DNA from: Cryptomeria japonica
Lineage: Eukaryota > Streptophyta > Pinopsida > Cupressales > Cupressaceae
Direction: 5' to 3'
DNA length: 64,000 nt
Assembly: GCF_030272615.1 (NCBI RefSeq)
Contig: NC_081408.1
Coordinates: 402,531,889 to 402,595,888, forward strand
The position numbers and the translations under genes were made by a program. Under the pieces are notes generated by a model, which worked only from the letters and a program-made list of their open reading frames with translations, had not been told where the DNA came from and did not search any database. Of this stretch, positions 10,457 to 21,902 are shown one piece after another. Position 1 is the stretch's first letter. The number at the start of each line of letters is the position of its first letter.

Positions 10457-11267
10457 TGTTAGGATTAATGATAGTCCCAAAGATACTGAGAGGGGGGGGT
10501 GAATCAGTATCTAACCGGTTGACACAATATTTAACTTTATTAAGTATTTTGCATTCCAAAATAGTGTATCGATAAATAAGAATTAATGCAGTAAATAGGA
10601 ACAGTAAAGACAGCATAGAAAACACACCATAACACAAGATATTTAACGAGGAAACCCGGTGTGGGAAAAACCTCGATGGGATTTGTGACCCACAATATTC
10701 ACTCACTAGCCAATGAATAAATATTACTTACAATGAGGGGCCTGCACATGCAGGAAGGCCAACTGCCTAGAGCTCACTACTCAATCTACAAAATAGAAGT
10801 CTCACTGACTTACAAAATGGATTATGAGAATCCAATACAATGTACTGCTTCAAAGCAGCATCAACTATTCTAGGTTTAGTACCTGTTTAAGCTCATACTA
10901 TAACCATTAACCTTATACAAAATATGTCCTATGCATTCACATATATCTTCCTTATTATTCACTCATTCCTATCTCATCTCATATATCAAAAATGATTTAC
11001 AAGATCTCATACATATATGAGTCTATTACAATATGCCATGTCAGCTTTATAAAACAATTAAATACAATAAACAAAAGTTTTTTCCTGTCGGTTGGGGTGT
11101 TGGTATGCATTGTTGCCGCTGTCGGTGAAGTGTTTGTCAGTGTCTGTGCCTATTGGTGGTTTGCCAGATGAATGCCACAAGGTTACCAGTAGGTTTCCAA
11201 TAGGTTGCCAGTAGGTTGCCATCAATGACAACACTATCATTTCTCACTAGAGTGTAGAATGCCAATA
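10457..11267 (-). repeat. 3' LTR of the nested copia-type element
   Basis: On the + strand it opens TGTTAGGATTAATG and ends AATGCCAATA. In element orientation it begins TATTGGCATT (TG mutated to TA) right after the PPT and ends CCTAACA. Near its element-orientation 3' end is the C-rich terminal block (10482-10505) shared by the copia LTRs in this window. Confidence 0.93.
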
Positions 11268-11470
11268 ATCTCCCCCTTTGGCATTGATGGCAACACTCAT
11301 GAGAAAAATCCAAAAACTCTTTCCAAAAAGTAAGGTCCAAAAATTTACCAAAAATATGTGCTCCCATTGAGCAGATGATCTCCTCTGGATAGCCATTTTT
11401 CTCTATCCACTACTCCTCCTTTGACATCAATGACAAAGGTTGTCAAAAATTGTCAAACGAGTGCAAAATT
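11268..11470 (-). other. 3' untranslated region and PPT of the nested copia-type element
   Basis: Between the stop of the long ORF (11471-11473) and the LTR. The PPT in element orientation is AAAGGGGGAGAT (11268-11279), matching the PPT of the first copia element base for base. A second G-rich copy lies at about 11409-11424 and a third weaker one near 11385, paralleling the multiple G-runs of the first copia element. Confidence 0.75.
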
Positions 11471-13144
11471 TCACCTTAAGGTTTGTAACCGGTTGATTAC
11501 AATCTGAAATATATCAGCCAAAACCAAATTTAAACTCTGCATGAATCTGTTGCTATCATTCATGGTTGCCTCATTTTGTTGGATCATATCGGTGAGATGA
11601 TTCATATGCTCCTCTGGTTATCTTTCTCCTTGAATTAATGCCTTAGAGATCTCATTTCTCAGAGAGATAAGGTTATCCAGTTTAGGATTAAGTTTATACT
11701 TCAGCTCTCTGGCATTTGCTTTGATCCTTGTTTTTTCTTTCCTAAATTTCTCTAACTTTTCCTCAAATCCTGCTATTTCTTGCTCAATAACTGATATAGG
11801 TTTGGATGAACCAATGATGTTATCAGCTATATCATCAATTTCTTTTTGTATCCTGCTTATCTCTTTTTCAATGTCCTAGGTCAACAAATGTGGCTTGCAC
11901 GTTTCTCTGTACAGTTCCTTATACTCCAAAATTGTTGTATTCAGTGCCAGTAAAAGTATGTTAATATGTTCAATGCACTTCTTTATTGTCTCCTCAAAGA
12001 ATTTTTCCTTTTCTTTTTCCATTTTCTCTTTGAATGTATCCTCATTTACCTTATCAACTGTTATTACATTTCCAACAATAAATTTAGACAATGTGTCTAA
12101 CTGACCTAAAGAATCCTTTACATTATCTACATTATATTTTGGTGCAATCATCTTAATAATAGGTATTGTATCATCAATTGCCTTGTAGGTCAATGCATTA
12201 CAATCAGTTATCTTCTTAATTGAGTCCAGAAGTACCTCTGTCACACTAGTAGGTCTGAATTTAGATGTCTGAACAACTACATTTATTATTTCAGTGCTTC
12301 TAGTATTAGTAACCAATTTGCTTGTATCAACCTCCAGTGGATTAGTCTGAGTTTGTGTTTCAACCTGTAGTAGTTTGGGTTTCTCAGTGATTACCGGTTT
12401 TACTATCTCAATGTGTACCTGTGCCTCTGTCGGTTTCTCTATTGGTTTCTCTGTGTTATCAGTTGTCGATATCTCTATCTTTGTCAGTTTCTTAGTGCCA
12501 GCATCTAAATTACCAGTATTCATTCCACTGTCCAAAGGTTTCTCTGTATTCTTTGTTTGCTCTGTATGCATTTCAACCTCAAGATTTTATGTTGGTTGCT
12601 CAACAATGTTTCTACTGCCAGCAATATCATCCTGCACCTCTATGTTGTCCTTGTCCACAATAATGTTCACTTCCTGAGTATCAACATTCATGGTGAATAG
12701 AATTTTTGATTCAAGGTTAGTGTCATCATGTGTTATGTCCATATTTTCCAATAGTCGGTGTATCATCAGTATGTACCAGTATAGTATCCAAGGGTGGTGG
12801 TAAGTTGTCAGTTATTTTGATGTTTGGTATTCCACCAACTTTACCTTTCCCTTTGTTCTTGTCCTTCTGATAAACTTTAAATGTTTTCTTGGGTCGGTTT
12901 AATTCTTCCTGTTTTTCCTTTTCTACAAAAAAGATCCCATTTGTCAGTTGTTTCCTCTGCAATTTCATTAACTCTACCAGCCATTAAGCTCACTTGTTGG
13001 TGACCACTAGCAAAAATTGATCTGTTAGCTTCATAAATTAATTCATCAATCTCCTCTTTCGAGTTAACTGGATGTACAGCTAGAAGTTTTTTAACCTTAA
13101 GTTTATTGTCTAGCTCCATTACTACAATCCTCTTTATATCTAAC
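11471..13144 (-). pseudogene. Unknown ORF2 of the nested element, C-terminal half
   Basis: Continues the unknown ORF2 after the nested gag-protease insertion. It opens near MELDNKLKVKKLLAVHPVNS (13119), passes a frameshift at an A-run near 12927-12932, continues as RPKKTFKVYQKDKNKGKGK, and shifts again near 12750. From about 12760 to 11471 a single frame holds with in-frame stops near 12586, at 11876 (TAG) and near 11600 (TAA). The chain is a Thr/Glu/Lys-rich linker with repeated TEKP motifs, then a long charged, predicted coiled-coil C-terminus (KEKMEKEKEKFFEETIKKC and EKLEKFRKEKTRIKANAREL). It ends TGA at 11471. No known enzyme motif is visible. A structural role beside Gag is possible but unproven. 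Confidence 0.6.
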
Positions 13145-13323
13145 TATAGCATCCTAAAATTGTGACACTTGCAATTTCGACTGCATTTGGGTCTTCACGA
13201 TGGCGAGGCAACACGGAACCTGAATGGAGACCCCGAAACTTGTTCATGACATCAAAAACTGCATTTCTCAGCACCCTGGCCTGATCCTCCTTGCACCCTG
13301 CTATCCCGGGAGGTGGGACCATA

Positions 13324-13416
13324 GCGCCCAGTGCCCTAGTCCTTCAGGACTAGGGCGCCTAGCGCCCTGGTCCCCCAGGACCATGGCGCCCAGCACCCTG
13401 GTCCCTGGCCCTATTT
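13324..13416 (+). repeat. 31-bp GC-rich tandem repeat with hairpins
   Basis: Three units of 31 bases (13324-13354, 13355-13385, 13386-13416; the third is imperfect). The first contains a perfect 9-bp inverted repeat, CCCTAGTCC and GGACTAGGG, around the loop TTCA; the second has a shorter TGGTCC/GGACCA stem. Each carries the core GCGCC-C/T-AG followed by a CCCT-GTCC block. Confidence 0.85.
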
Positions 13417-13528
13417 TGGGCCCGGTCTCTTATGGGGCTTCAGGTCTTTAAGTTTGCAAATTGGAAAATAATGTTTCCTGGTCGGCCTAAGGTCGGGAAA
13501 ATCAGTCTATCAACCCTAAATTGACAAG

Positions 13529-13536
13529 TATATAAA
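13529..13536 (+). promoter_or_regulatory. TATA box of the gag-protease element LTR
   Basis: TATATAAA about 385 bases into the LTR. Probable core promoter by position; not otherwise supported. Confidence 0.45.
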
Positions 13537-14408
13537 CTACATTTCCTCTCTCAAAAAGGGAGGAGGAGATAGATGAAAAAAAAGGCGAAAACGATATTCA
13601 AACATTCAAGCATTCAAGCATTCAAGCATTCCTTCAAGCAATTGATCATTCTAAGTCTCCATTCAACGCTAAGTGTTGCATTCAAGACAAGGATTCAACC
13701 ATTGAAGAGGAGATCACATACAACATACAACATACTACATACATTACACCTTCGCATGTAAGAATACAAACATTCTTACAACAAGGTATCAGTACTTGTT
13801 TACATTACAAACATTTACATTTACAACATTCTCATTTATTGGTTAATTCCAAAACCGGGGTTTGACCTAAAGGCAAACCCCTCATCCCTAACCCCCCAAT
13901 CGTCCTCTCTTTTCTATGTGTAGGTTGCAGGTACGCGGCTGTAATTGAAGATCTGGAATCCTTGTGCAGAGACGAACAGATCCACCTTCGTTTCGCGGAT
14001 TTTTCGGAGGACCGTGTGCACGTCGGGCGCCATCGTCCCGTCAACTTTCGCTCAAATTTGCAGAACAGCACCGTCTCAACATTTTACTGCTAATTCCAGG
14101 TCCACAGCTTCATCCTATATTCCTATCTCTGTTTATAAGTGAATCTTTCCTACTTTACATGCATTCCTAGTTCAATCTTTCTATCTACATTCTTTACAAA
14201 AGAGGGTATCCTTGATGTCTTAACCCTTGAAACTCATTTAGAATCCAATCTTGCATTGCGTGGGATTGGATCTTGTGGGTTTCAACCCCTCTTTTGAATG
14301 TAAAGTCTCCCCTAAGTGAAAACCATTAATCCTAGTGACTCTCCCTTCTCTCTCCTCGGAGTTGGGGAGGGGAGAACGACTAGGGTTCGATTTTTCCGCT
14401 TTACATTT

Positions 14409-14427
14409 TGGTGAACCCGACGTGAAC
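14409..14427 (+). promoter_or_regulatory. Probable PBS of the gag-protease element
   Basis: TGGTGAACCCGACGTGAAC begins three bases after the LTR end at TTTACA. The TGG start and position fit a primer-binding site; I do not assign the tRNA. Confidence 0.65.
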
Positions 14428-15591
14428 ATCCTCATTCTGATTATTCATGGTTAGATCTGAAAATTTTGCTTTCCTAATTATATTTCCATGTTTGATCTTT
14501 TGCAAATTTTAGAGGTTGATTGAATAAAAACCCTAAAATTTTCTTTTTAAGTAATTAAACTTGTGAAATGTTTCATTGTTAATGCTTGTTTCAGATCTGT
14601 CCTTCTATTGCAAATTGTCAATTCATATTTGTGCCTTAATTTTGAAAATTAAGTGGTTAAATGTCAAAACCCTAATTTTTAAAACCATCTTGATTCAACC
14701 TTTGACTGATAATTTCACTGATCAAAACACCTCCAAATCGGCTGTAACTTTGGATTTCGCAATAAAATCACAATATCTTTCATCCCTGAAAATTTGGAAA
14801 AAAGTTGTGAGGACCGTGTGCACCCTGAGCGCCCTCGTCCCCGACATTTTTTTTCGAAATTTCGGGAGCTAGATCTTACTGTATTTTTCTGCTAAAATCC
14901 AGAATTTTGGCTGATTTTATCAATTTTAACACTTTCAAAATTAAAGTCAAAGTTGGTTTAGTGATTTCTTGGATAAAGGCTTATAATCATTCAAAAATTG
15001 TTGAAATTGAAATTTTTATCAAAATTGTGTTTCTTACAGTCCTAAATCTGAAAAGTGTGTTGGTGTTCATTCGAAATTTCAGTGCTTTATTCAAATTTTT
15101 GCAGTTTGTGACCTTTGAAATTAAGTGTTTAATTGCGGCAACCTTGATTTCCACTTTCAAATTCGAATTTTGCATGAAATCAAGTCAACTTTTAAATTTC
15201 AAAACTTGCATTGCTTTCAGTATTCCCTCTAAAATCATAAAATTCAAAATTTCAGTTTCCCTCTCTTTTTCAAAATTCAAATTTTGCATTTTTCAACAAT
15301 CTTGGTAGGGTTCAATTTTGAGATTGCAACTTCAATTTGGCCTATCTACAGATCATAAAATCACTCAATTTTTTCAGATTAGCTTTAAAATCATCATAAC
15401 TTTCATCCCTGAAAATTTTGAAAAAAGTTGCAAGGACCGTGTGCACTCCGTTCGCCACGGTCCCGGACATTTTTTCCAAAATTTTGGGAGATTGTCCTGA
15501 TTGCATTTAACAGCTTAAATCTAGGAGATTGGCTGATTTTATTGAAATTTGCTACCTCTAAAATTAAAAATCTTCTCTCTCTCTTTAGTGC
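14428..15591 (+). other. Long AT-rich leader of the gag-protease element
   Basis: About 1.16 kb of T- and A-rich, apparently non-coding leader between PBS and gag. Two roughly 92-base segments (about 14776-14870 and 15400-15490) are related copies: each has CTTTCATCCCTGAAAATTT, an A-run, GGACCGTGTGCAC and a GTCC-GACATTTTTT block. A shorter relative of the core lies upstream in the LTR (about 14006-14062). Open frames crossing the leader have low-complexity, hydrophobic translations and look accidental. Confidence 0.7.
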
Positions 15592-18500
15592 ATGAGTTTT
15601 ACAACAATAAGCCCTACTTACACTATTCCTGTTAGACGAAGCCTTAGAATTAAGTCTTTCCAAGGTGTAATTACCGAGGAGATGGAACCTAATTTGAATG
15701 GCCTTTTTAATGAGGACATGGGTAATTCCTCTAATCCTCTTAATGATGAAGAAGCTCTCCATGAGGTTTCTGTAGAACAACTTTCAAAATTGGATAACCA
15801 ATTTGATGATTTTCGACAATGGATGTCTCAAGAATACCCTGATAGTGAAGCTCTTTCATTAATTGAGGGTCTAAAACGTATGGTTCAAAGTGATAAGAAT
15901 GGAATTGATATTTTGCATGGTATTGCACACATTGTGGATTTGAATGTGATGCCTTTGAAAAGTTGTGCCGAAACCTTAGGTTATACACAACCTCCTACTC
16001 AAGTCAACCATTCTATTCCTTTGATGACTTATATTGCTAGTATACCTACTTTTACATCAAACATAATGACTACTTCAATACAAGACATTCCTCCTATGAT
16101 CACTAGTCATGGGGGCAATCCTTCTTCTTCAATCAACCCTCTTCCTTCATTCAATCTGACTTCTTCATTCATTCCTTCAATAAGTGTTCCTATTATATCT
16201 CCACAAATGAACATGACACAAGGGGGCAATTCGTTTTCCATTCCTCCTTGTAGTGTTCCTCCTGTCCAATCATCTCCTATGACTAACTATCATAGTGTCC
16301 CACCACCTTACTCTCTACCTTCTTTCAATAACATAACACCTCCATCACAATCTAACACGTCTAATATGAACTCTTCGACTGAAGCAACCATTAACAATCT
16401 TGCACAAATTGTCTCTTCTTTACAACAACAAATTGCCTCTATGAATCAATCTAAGTTTAGTGTGCCCACATTTGATGTTGCGAGCCCACTTTCTCTTGAC
16501 ATTGTTCGAGCTATTCCCCCTAAACATGTTTAAATTCCACATTTGGAGCTTTATAATGGTAAGGGTGATCCTCTAACACATGTTAAGACATTTCAAACAA
16601 TATGTATTGATTTTGCTTATGACCAAAGGTTGCTTGCAAAACTGTTCACTAGAACATTAAGAGACAAAGCCCTACAATGGTATTGCTCGTTGCCTTCCTA
16701 TTCTATTACTTCTTTCGAACAACTTGCAAATGCTTTCATTCAACAATTTCAAAACAATATAAGTCCTAAAGTTACTTTGATTGATTTAATGCATTGCAAA
16801 CAAGGTGTTAAAGAAAAAGTGACTGATTTCATCGGTAGATATAAGCATTTGTATGCTCAAATTTCTTTTCCAGTGCCTGACAATGATATTCAAAGAATCT
16901 TTATTTCTAATTTACAAAAAGATATTAGAGAAAAACTCCTGTTTTCTGAGTTTACTTCTTTCCAACAGTTGTGCGCAACTCTTCACCATTATCAACTGAC
17001 TATGAGTCAAATGGAACAAGCAAATCCTATGGCTCCGAGTGATAAGGGTGATAGTAGTCAACAACCATTTGGGAAGTTTAAACCGAACAGAGAGTCCATT
17101 AAATTCAATGAAAACATCATCAACAACAATGTGAATGCAGCATCAGGTGTGCCTCCTATTTCTAAATTTTTCAAGAAAGAAAGAAAGTTTACTCCTTTGA
17201 ATGAATCATTGCATAGTATTATGAATAAGTTATTGGAACAAAATGTGCTTACTCTTCCTCCTATAAGGCAAATAGACCCTGCAAAGATTAATTCACCCTA
17301 TTTTGATAACAAATCTTTTTGTCAATTTCATCGTCATCCTGGGCATGATACTAAAAAATGTTTTGCTTTAAAGGGTAAAATTCAAGATTTGATTGATAAT
17401 AATACTATCTCTATTTCTGGTGTGAATGATAAAGGCAACACATCTGTAGCTCCTCCTAACCAAAATCTTCAGATTTTTACTGATCCATTACCTTCTCATA
17501 CCTCTAATGTGATTGATACTACTGATTCCTCTATCTCACCTGATGATCTCGTGTCTATGACTCCGAATGTGATTAACTTTGTGGAGCAGCAGAAAATCCC
17601 TAAAGAACCTTCCATCACATTTGATTCCAGTGAAACTATCAGGGTACCTGATGGTCCTTTATATATAGTTGCAAAAGTCAAGAATACACCTTGCCGTGGA
17701 GTGCTTATTGATCCTTCTTGTATGGTTAATGTCATTATTAAATAATTTCTTTTTACTTTGCAATTGAATCAAGTAATCTATGATGAAACAAATGTGGTTG
17801 TGAAACTATTTGATGCATTTTCTTCTCCTGCAATTGGTTCTATTACATTACCTATTGAGGTTCATAACAAATCCCTTGATGTGGACTTTGCTATTATTCC
17901 ATCATCCGAACAATTTCGTGTGAAGCTAGGCTATCCTTGTCTATCTTCCATGAAAGCTATTGCTTCTCCTATTCACAAGTGTTTGAAATTTCCCCATAAT
18001 GGTGAAGTTGTTACTGTTAATCATAGTCTCTTTAAACCAGCTGAAAGAGCTCCTAGCGTTCCTATTGATTACTTTTGACCTAAACAATTTCAATCTCTTC
18101 CTCCGCGAAGTGATCATCTTTTCAAATCTTATCAAAAGTGGAAAAAAGATATGATCCTATCTCTAAGTGAACCTAGAACACCCAAACTTGATATTCCTAT
18201 CGTTCTTGAGAAGGAAGTTCTTCCTTTGAAAGATAACACTAATGTCTTTCCTCAAGAAGATTCCCAACCCATCCCTATAAATGTGACTGTGTCTATACCT
18301 AATAAACTTTCTAAAAGTAGACCTATACCTCCTCGTCATGATGGACTTGGTCTCCTTCCTAAACCAAATTTTCCTCCTTTATATGGAGTGGTTCCTCCTC
18401 CTTCCTCTTATGGAGAGAAGAGACCTTCCTCTTCTCCTATTGTTCAACCTAAGAGACCACAACCTAAACACCCAAGTGAAAAGGATGAGAACACTCCTCC

Positions 18501-19011
18501 TCCTCAATCTTCTCAACTTCCTACTAAGACTAGATGAAATCATTCTGCATGTGAACGCCGACGAAATCCTCGTCTTAGAGCTTAGGTAGCTGGTTCTCAA
18601 ACTTTGCAATCCCCAAAAACACCTTCAACTAATATTATTCCATTTTCTCCTCAGCTGACGATTGAGCCGAAATCTCCTAAACATAAGATGCATGATGGCC
18701 TTGATCCTGTGCGAGTTAAAGACCCTATTTTTATAAATCTTGATGATGATATAGATGAAAATGTTACTCCTGTTCATTCTGATAGTGAATATGAATATGT
18801 TGATGTTGATGACCATTTATCTAACGCATTTTCTAAAGAACTTATCCTAGCTCCTAGACAAGAACACCGTGGCTTGGGGTATGAACATAGCCCTTGTTTG
18901 GATCTTGTGATAGCTCCATCTACTGTGTTGGATGTTCCTCCTCTAGCGTGTTTCCTACCTTCCCAAAATATTGATCAGCAAGATCGGGGGGTAGATGATG
19001 TGCTAGACTAG
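15592..19011 (+). pseudogene. Gypsy-type Gag-protease polyprotein, five in-frame stops
   Basis: One frame of 1,139 codons from ATG 15592 to TAG 19009, broken by TAA 16531, TAA 17743, TGA 18076, TGA 18535 and TAG 18583 but with no frameshift. The N-terminus is Pro/Ser/Thr-rich. The capsid-like Retrotrans_gag region starts at LYNGKGDPLTHVKTFQ (about 16549) and includes DKALQWYCSLP and RYKHLYAQISFPVPD. A Cys/His motif, CQFHRHPGHDTKKCF, lies near 17320. A retropepsin-like fold follows (GVLIDPSCMVNVI near 17698; the usual D-S/T-G is D-P-S, so it is probably inactive). The C-terminal third is Pro-rich then acidic (NLDDDIDENV, SEYEYVDVDDH), ending near DRGVDDVLD. No RT follows. Confidence 0.88.
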
Positions 19012-19753
19012 TTCATTAGCATAGCAGACTCTCTCCTCCTCTCTTTTGTTACTTCTTCTATATGTTATTCTCATTCTTCTATTTGTTGTCCTTAGTGTTG
19101 TCTACTTGAGGACAATGCAAAGCATTGAGATCTCTTGGTCTCTCTCATGTTGACTCAAAAGACACATGTGTTCCCTTCTTCTAGGTGACCTTCCTTGATT
19201 GGAGAATGAAGAACAATTATGCATACATACATATGATATACATGAATTATCATATAGCATGCTGACCCCGAGGAAAGCGAAGTCACCTTGTGCTTTGTGT
19301 TTTGTGTCTATTATCCTTGGGCTTATCTCACACTTGGGGGCTAAATCCTTGTGATAACGTGCTCCTTTCCCTTCTCATTCTTATATGTATCACTACCTTA
19401 AATCAATCACCCCCGGTGAGGCGTGTGTGATCGCTTTAACGTAGGGGGGCATACATCCCGTTCATATCTTTTCAAGATACTTCAAAATTTCTTGGCAAAC
19501 TTAGCTTTGCCTTGAAAATTTTTGATATCTTTCTTGCATGACTCATAGTGAGGGAACCTTACTACTGATAGTCATGGTTCTCCCTCATGATCTTCCCTTT
19601 TACTTTGTCAACCGAAGTCGTAAGATCCTTAGTCCACTGGGGGCTTGGTGTATCTTGCCTCCTTGATGTGGTGAAAGTTTTTCAATGTTGTTTCCTTGTA
19701 CTTTACCGGAAGTATGAGCATACGCTTATACTCCTGCTAAAGTGGGGGCTAAA
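19012..19753 (+). other. 3' untranslated region and PPT of the gag-protease element
   Basis: About 740 bases without a convincing ORF between the Gag-protease stop and the LTR stub. Several 'TTGGGGGCTAAA'-like blocks occur (near 19334, 19638 and 19742). The last one, AGTGGGGGCTAAA at 19741-19753, lies directly before TGTAGCG and acts as the PPT by position. Confidence 0.65.
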
Positions 19754-19765
19754 TGTAGCGTCCTA
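19754..19765 (+). repeat. Stub of the missing 3' LTR
   Basis: TGTAGCGTCCTA matches the 5' LTR start at 10 of 12 positions and follows the PPT. Similarity fades afterwards and the copia-type ORF2 is back by about 19770 on the minus strand. Nearly all of a 1.26 kb LTR has been lost. Confidence 0.55.
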
Positions 19766-19766
19766 C

Positions 19767-21412
19767 AAGTTCAATTGACACTTTCTTGTAAATGTCCAGA
19801 TGTAGAATAATATTGTTTTCAACACTTTCCTTTTCTGAATCAGTGAATGTGTATACAACTTGCTCACATTTGCCAAGTTACCGTCATTAGTGATTTCATT
19901 CAGTAAATTATCCAAAGGTGGTATCACCTGTTTCTGTTTCTTCTTGGGTGTTAACTTCTTTGTCGATTGTCTTACCGCTTGTTGCTTCTTTCTTAGAGTT
20001 CTTGTTTTCTTGGGTGGAGGGGAGGGTACCGGTGAAGGTTTTCTCTTCCTATCAACTCTCTTAAATTCAGTAGGTATCTCACTGTCAGATGATGTGCCAA
20101 CCAATGAGATATGTGCCTCTGGTTGTAATCCTTCCAGTTCACTTTCCTTTATTCCAGTAAGGTTCATAACATTTTCTTTTATTTCCTTTACTTATTTTGA
20201 TGAACTCCTTATGTACTTTTCTCTTTTATTTCTTTGTTTCATTGTTTGTACATCACTCTCAATTGTTTCTGCACTACCAAAAACTTTTTCTGTTGGTTCT
20301 CTAGGTGCTTCTAATAGGGCTTTAGCATAAGTCTCAATAATATTCACATCAGCTTCATACCCCATTTTAGTTACCCATACAGTTCTAGGAGGAACTGCTT
20401 CCATCCATATTTCATCTTTCTTAATCACAAAACAGATTTCTTTATCATATTTATCTACTATACTCGGTGGTAGTCTCTCTCTTGTTTTCATTTTGGCTTG
20501 GAAAGCTTTGAAATATTCAATTATATTGTTTTCCCTAGCAGTACTCATGTTGGTGAAAGCTTCTTGCAATTGTTTGCCTACCGGTATGTCATATCCAAAA
20601 TCTTTTTGTCCAATACCAGGAAATTGTTTTGAAAAATACAACATAAGGCATACCAAAAGATTACCAAAATGAAATGTCTGTTTCTTGTCTCCTTTTATCT
20701 TTTTCAAATTATCAACTAGTTCATCCTTCAACCATTCACACACATCTATTTTTGCATTGTTATTTACCATATCATAAGCACTTTTAATGCAAAGACTAGA
20801 AACTAAATTAAGTCAGTTTGCATGTGTGGTCTTATAGCCTAAAATCATACTTATGAATCTCACATTGATATCCTTGATGTCATTTACTCTCAGAGATCTA
20901 CTATCAAATGTTGCTCCGATTAAGGTCATGACTGTGTTGTTAGGTACATTCTTTGTCTTGTCTGTTTTGTTGTTGGTTGAGGGTAATCATGTCACCGCCC
21001 TAATTGCTTGTTGGGTGAATTTGCAGACTGAATCTAACCAAAGAAATTCTCCATGTGTCGTAATTAGGACAATTCTCACTACCTCCTTTGGAAATTCAAA
21101 GATATTCATGATTTCTACAAAATCTAAAGTCTCAATAATCTTGTGCTTGGGTTTGACATTTCCATTTTCATCACAAATTACGGTTTTAAACATCTTTAAC
21201 ACTTCCACAAAACCTAATTCTTCAATATTGCAGTGAATATAAATTCTAGGGTCTTCAGCATAAGCTACACCTTTAGGAATTTTTGAAAATGCACCTATGG
21301 AATCATCTTGCTTAGCTATCTTGGGAATAATTTTGAAAATGGGCCTAGGGCATTTTACAATTTCCACAACAGTAGGGTTTGCATTAAATTCGGGAGCAGA
21401 AGAGGAAGCCAT
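19767..21412 (-). pseudogene. Unknown ORF2 of the nested element, N-terminal half
   Basis: Minus-strand frame starting at ATG 21412 (MASSSAPEFNANPTVVEIVK) and staying in one frame for about 549 codons, with in-frame stops at 20987 (TGA), near 20815 (TGA) and at 20192 (TAA). It holds a mixed alpha/beta-looking region (KMFKTVICDENGNVKPKHK, EFPKEVVRIVLITTHGEFLW), a helical region (CEWLKDELVDNLKKIKGDKK, GKQLQEAFTNMSTAREN) and a strongly basic Pro-rich stretch near 20000-20080 (RKRKPSPVPSPPPKKTRT) that resembles a nuclear-localisation signal. The gag-protease element interrupts it. I do not recognise the family. With its other half at 11471-13144 the ORF would span about 1,100 codons. Confidence 0.65.
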
Positions 21413-21902
21413 TTGAAAAATACCTTAAGCTGCCTGATAATGTTTGAGTACTTGAAAGAAATCGCTTCACTTCTTCACCTTGAATGCCTTCACTTAGATT
21501 TTTGTGCTCTCTGCTAGTTTGAATGCTTGGTGATTCAAAAATGAAGGAAATCGATGATTTATAATGAAATTTCATTCAACAACCACAATAAATGCTCACT
21601 GGTTAAGTGAAAACTTAACACATCTACCGGTAAAGAAGAAATCTATCTTCTCACCATCTACCAAGGGTAATCTACATGATGTTTAACTTGTTGCAATGCC
21701 CCCAAAGGGTTACTTCTCAGTTGGATGAAAAATTTCCTGGCGGTGGAGTAATACTCTGTTCTACTAGTGAAGAAATAGTTTCATCAACATTTTGATCTGT
21801 CTTTCTAATCCATTCTCTTGAAAATTATTGCCTTACCTCATCAACCTTTTCTTTGCCTTTCAAACTGGGTCCTTTATTGTTTGCTGGTGAAGTCTTGCTT
21901 CT
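21413..21902 (-). other. Spacer between the two ORFs of the nested element
   Basis: About 490 bases between the last zinc knuckle of ORF1 and the ATG of ORF2. The ORF1 frame continues past the knuckle for roughly 60 codons (basic, KGKEKVDEVR-like), then ends. The rest shows no conserved coding potential. Confidence 0.5.

Larger units (their letters stand above)
13145..14405 (+). repeat. 5' LTR of the gag-protease element
   Basis: Opens TATAGCATCCTAAAATTG (TG mutated to TA) and ends CCGCTTTACA before the PBS. About 1,261 bases. It has a GC-rich block with 31-bp tandem units (13324-13416), a TATATAAA box (13529-13536) and TTCAAGCA repeats at about 13600-13640. The GC-rich block contrasts sharply with the AT-rich surroundings. 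Confidence 0.75.
13145..19765 (+). mobile_element. Nested gypsy-type gag-protease element, no RT
   Basis: Inserted in the unknown ORF2 of the copia-type element. It has a 5' LTR, a PBS-like site, a long leader, one gag-protease frame of 1,139 codons, a 3' untranslated region and a PPT, but no RT, RNase H or integrase. This matches the published idea of terminal-repeat retrotransposons with a GAG domain (TR-GAG). After the PPT only about 12 bases match the LTR start (TGTAGCGTCCTA against TATAGCATCCTA), so the 3' LTR is almost wholly missing and no target duplication can be shown. The right border is therefore approximate. Confidence 0.8.

Noticed and set aside
14907-15308. 133-codon open frame in the gag-protease leader
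   Set aside because: Low-complexity Phe/Lys/Ile translation from T-rich leader, no conserved motif, and a minus-strand frame of equal quality overlaps it.
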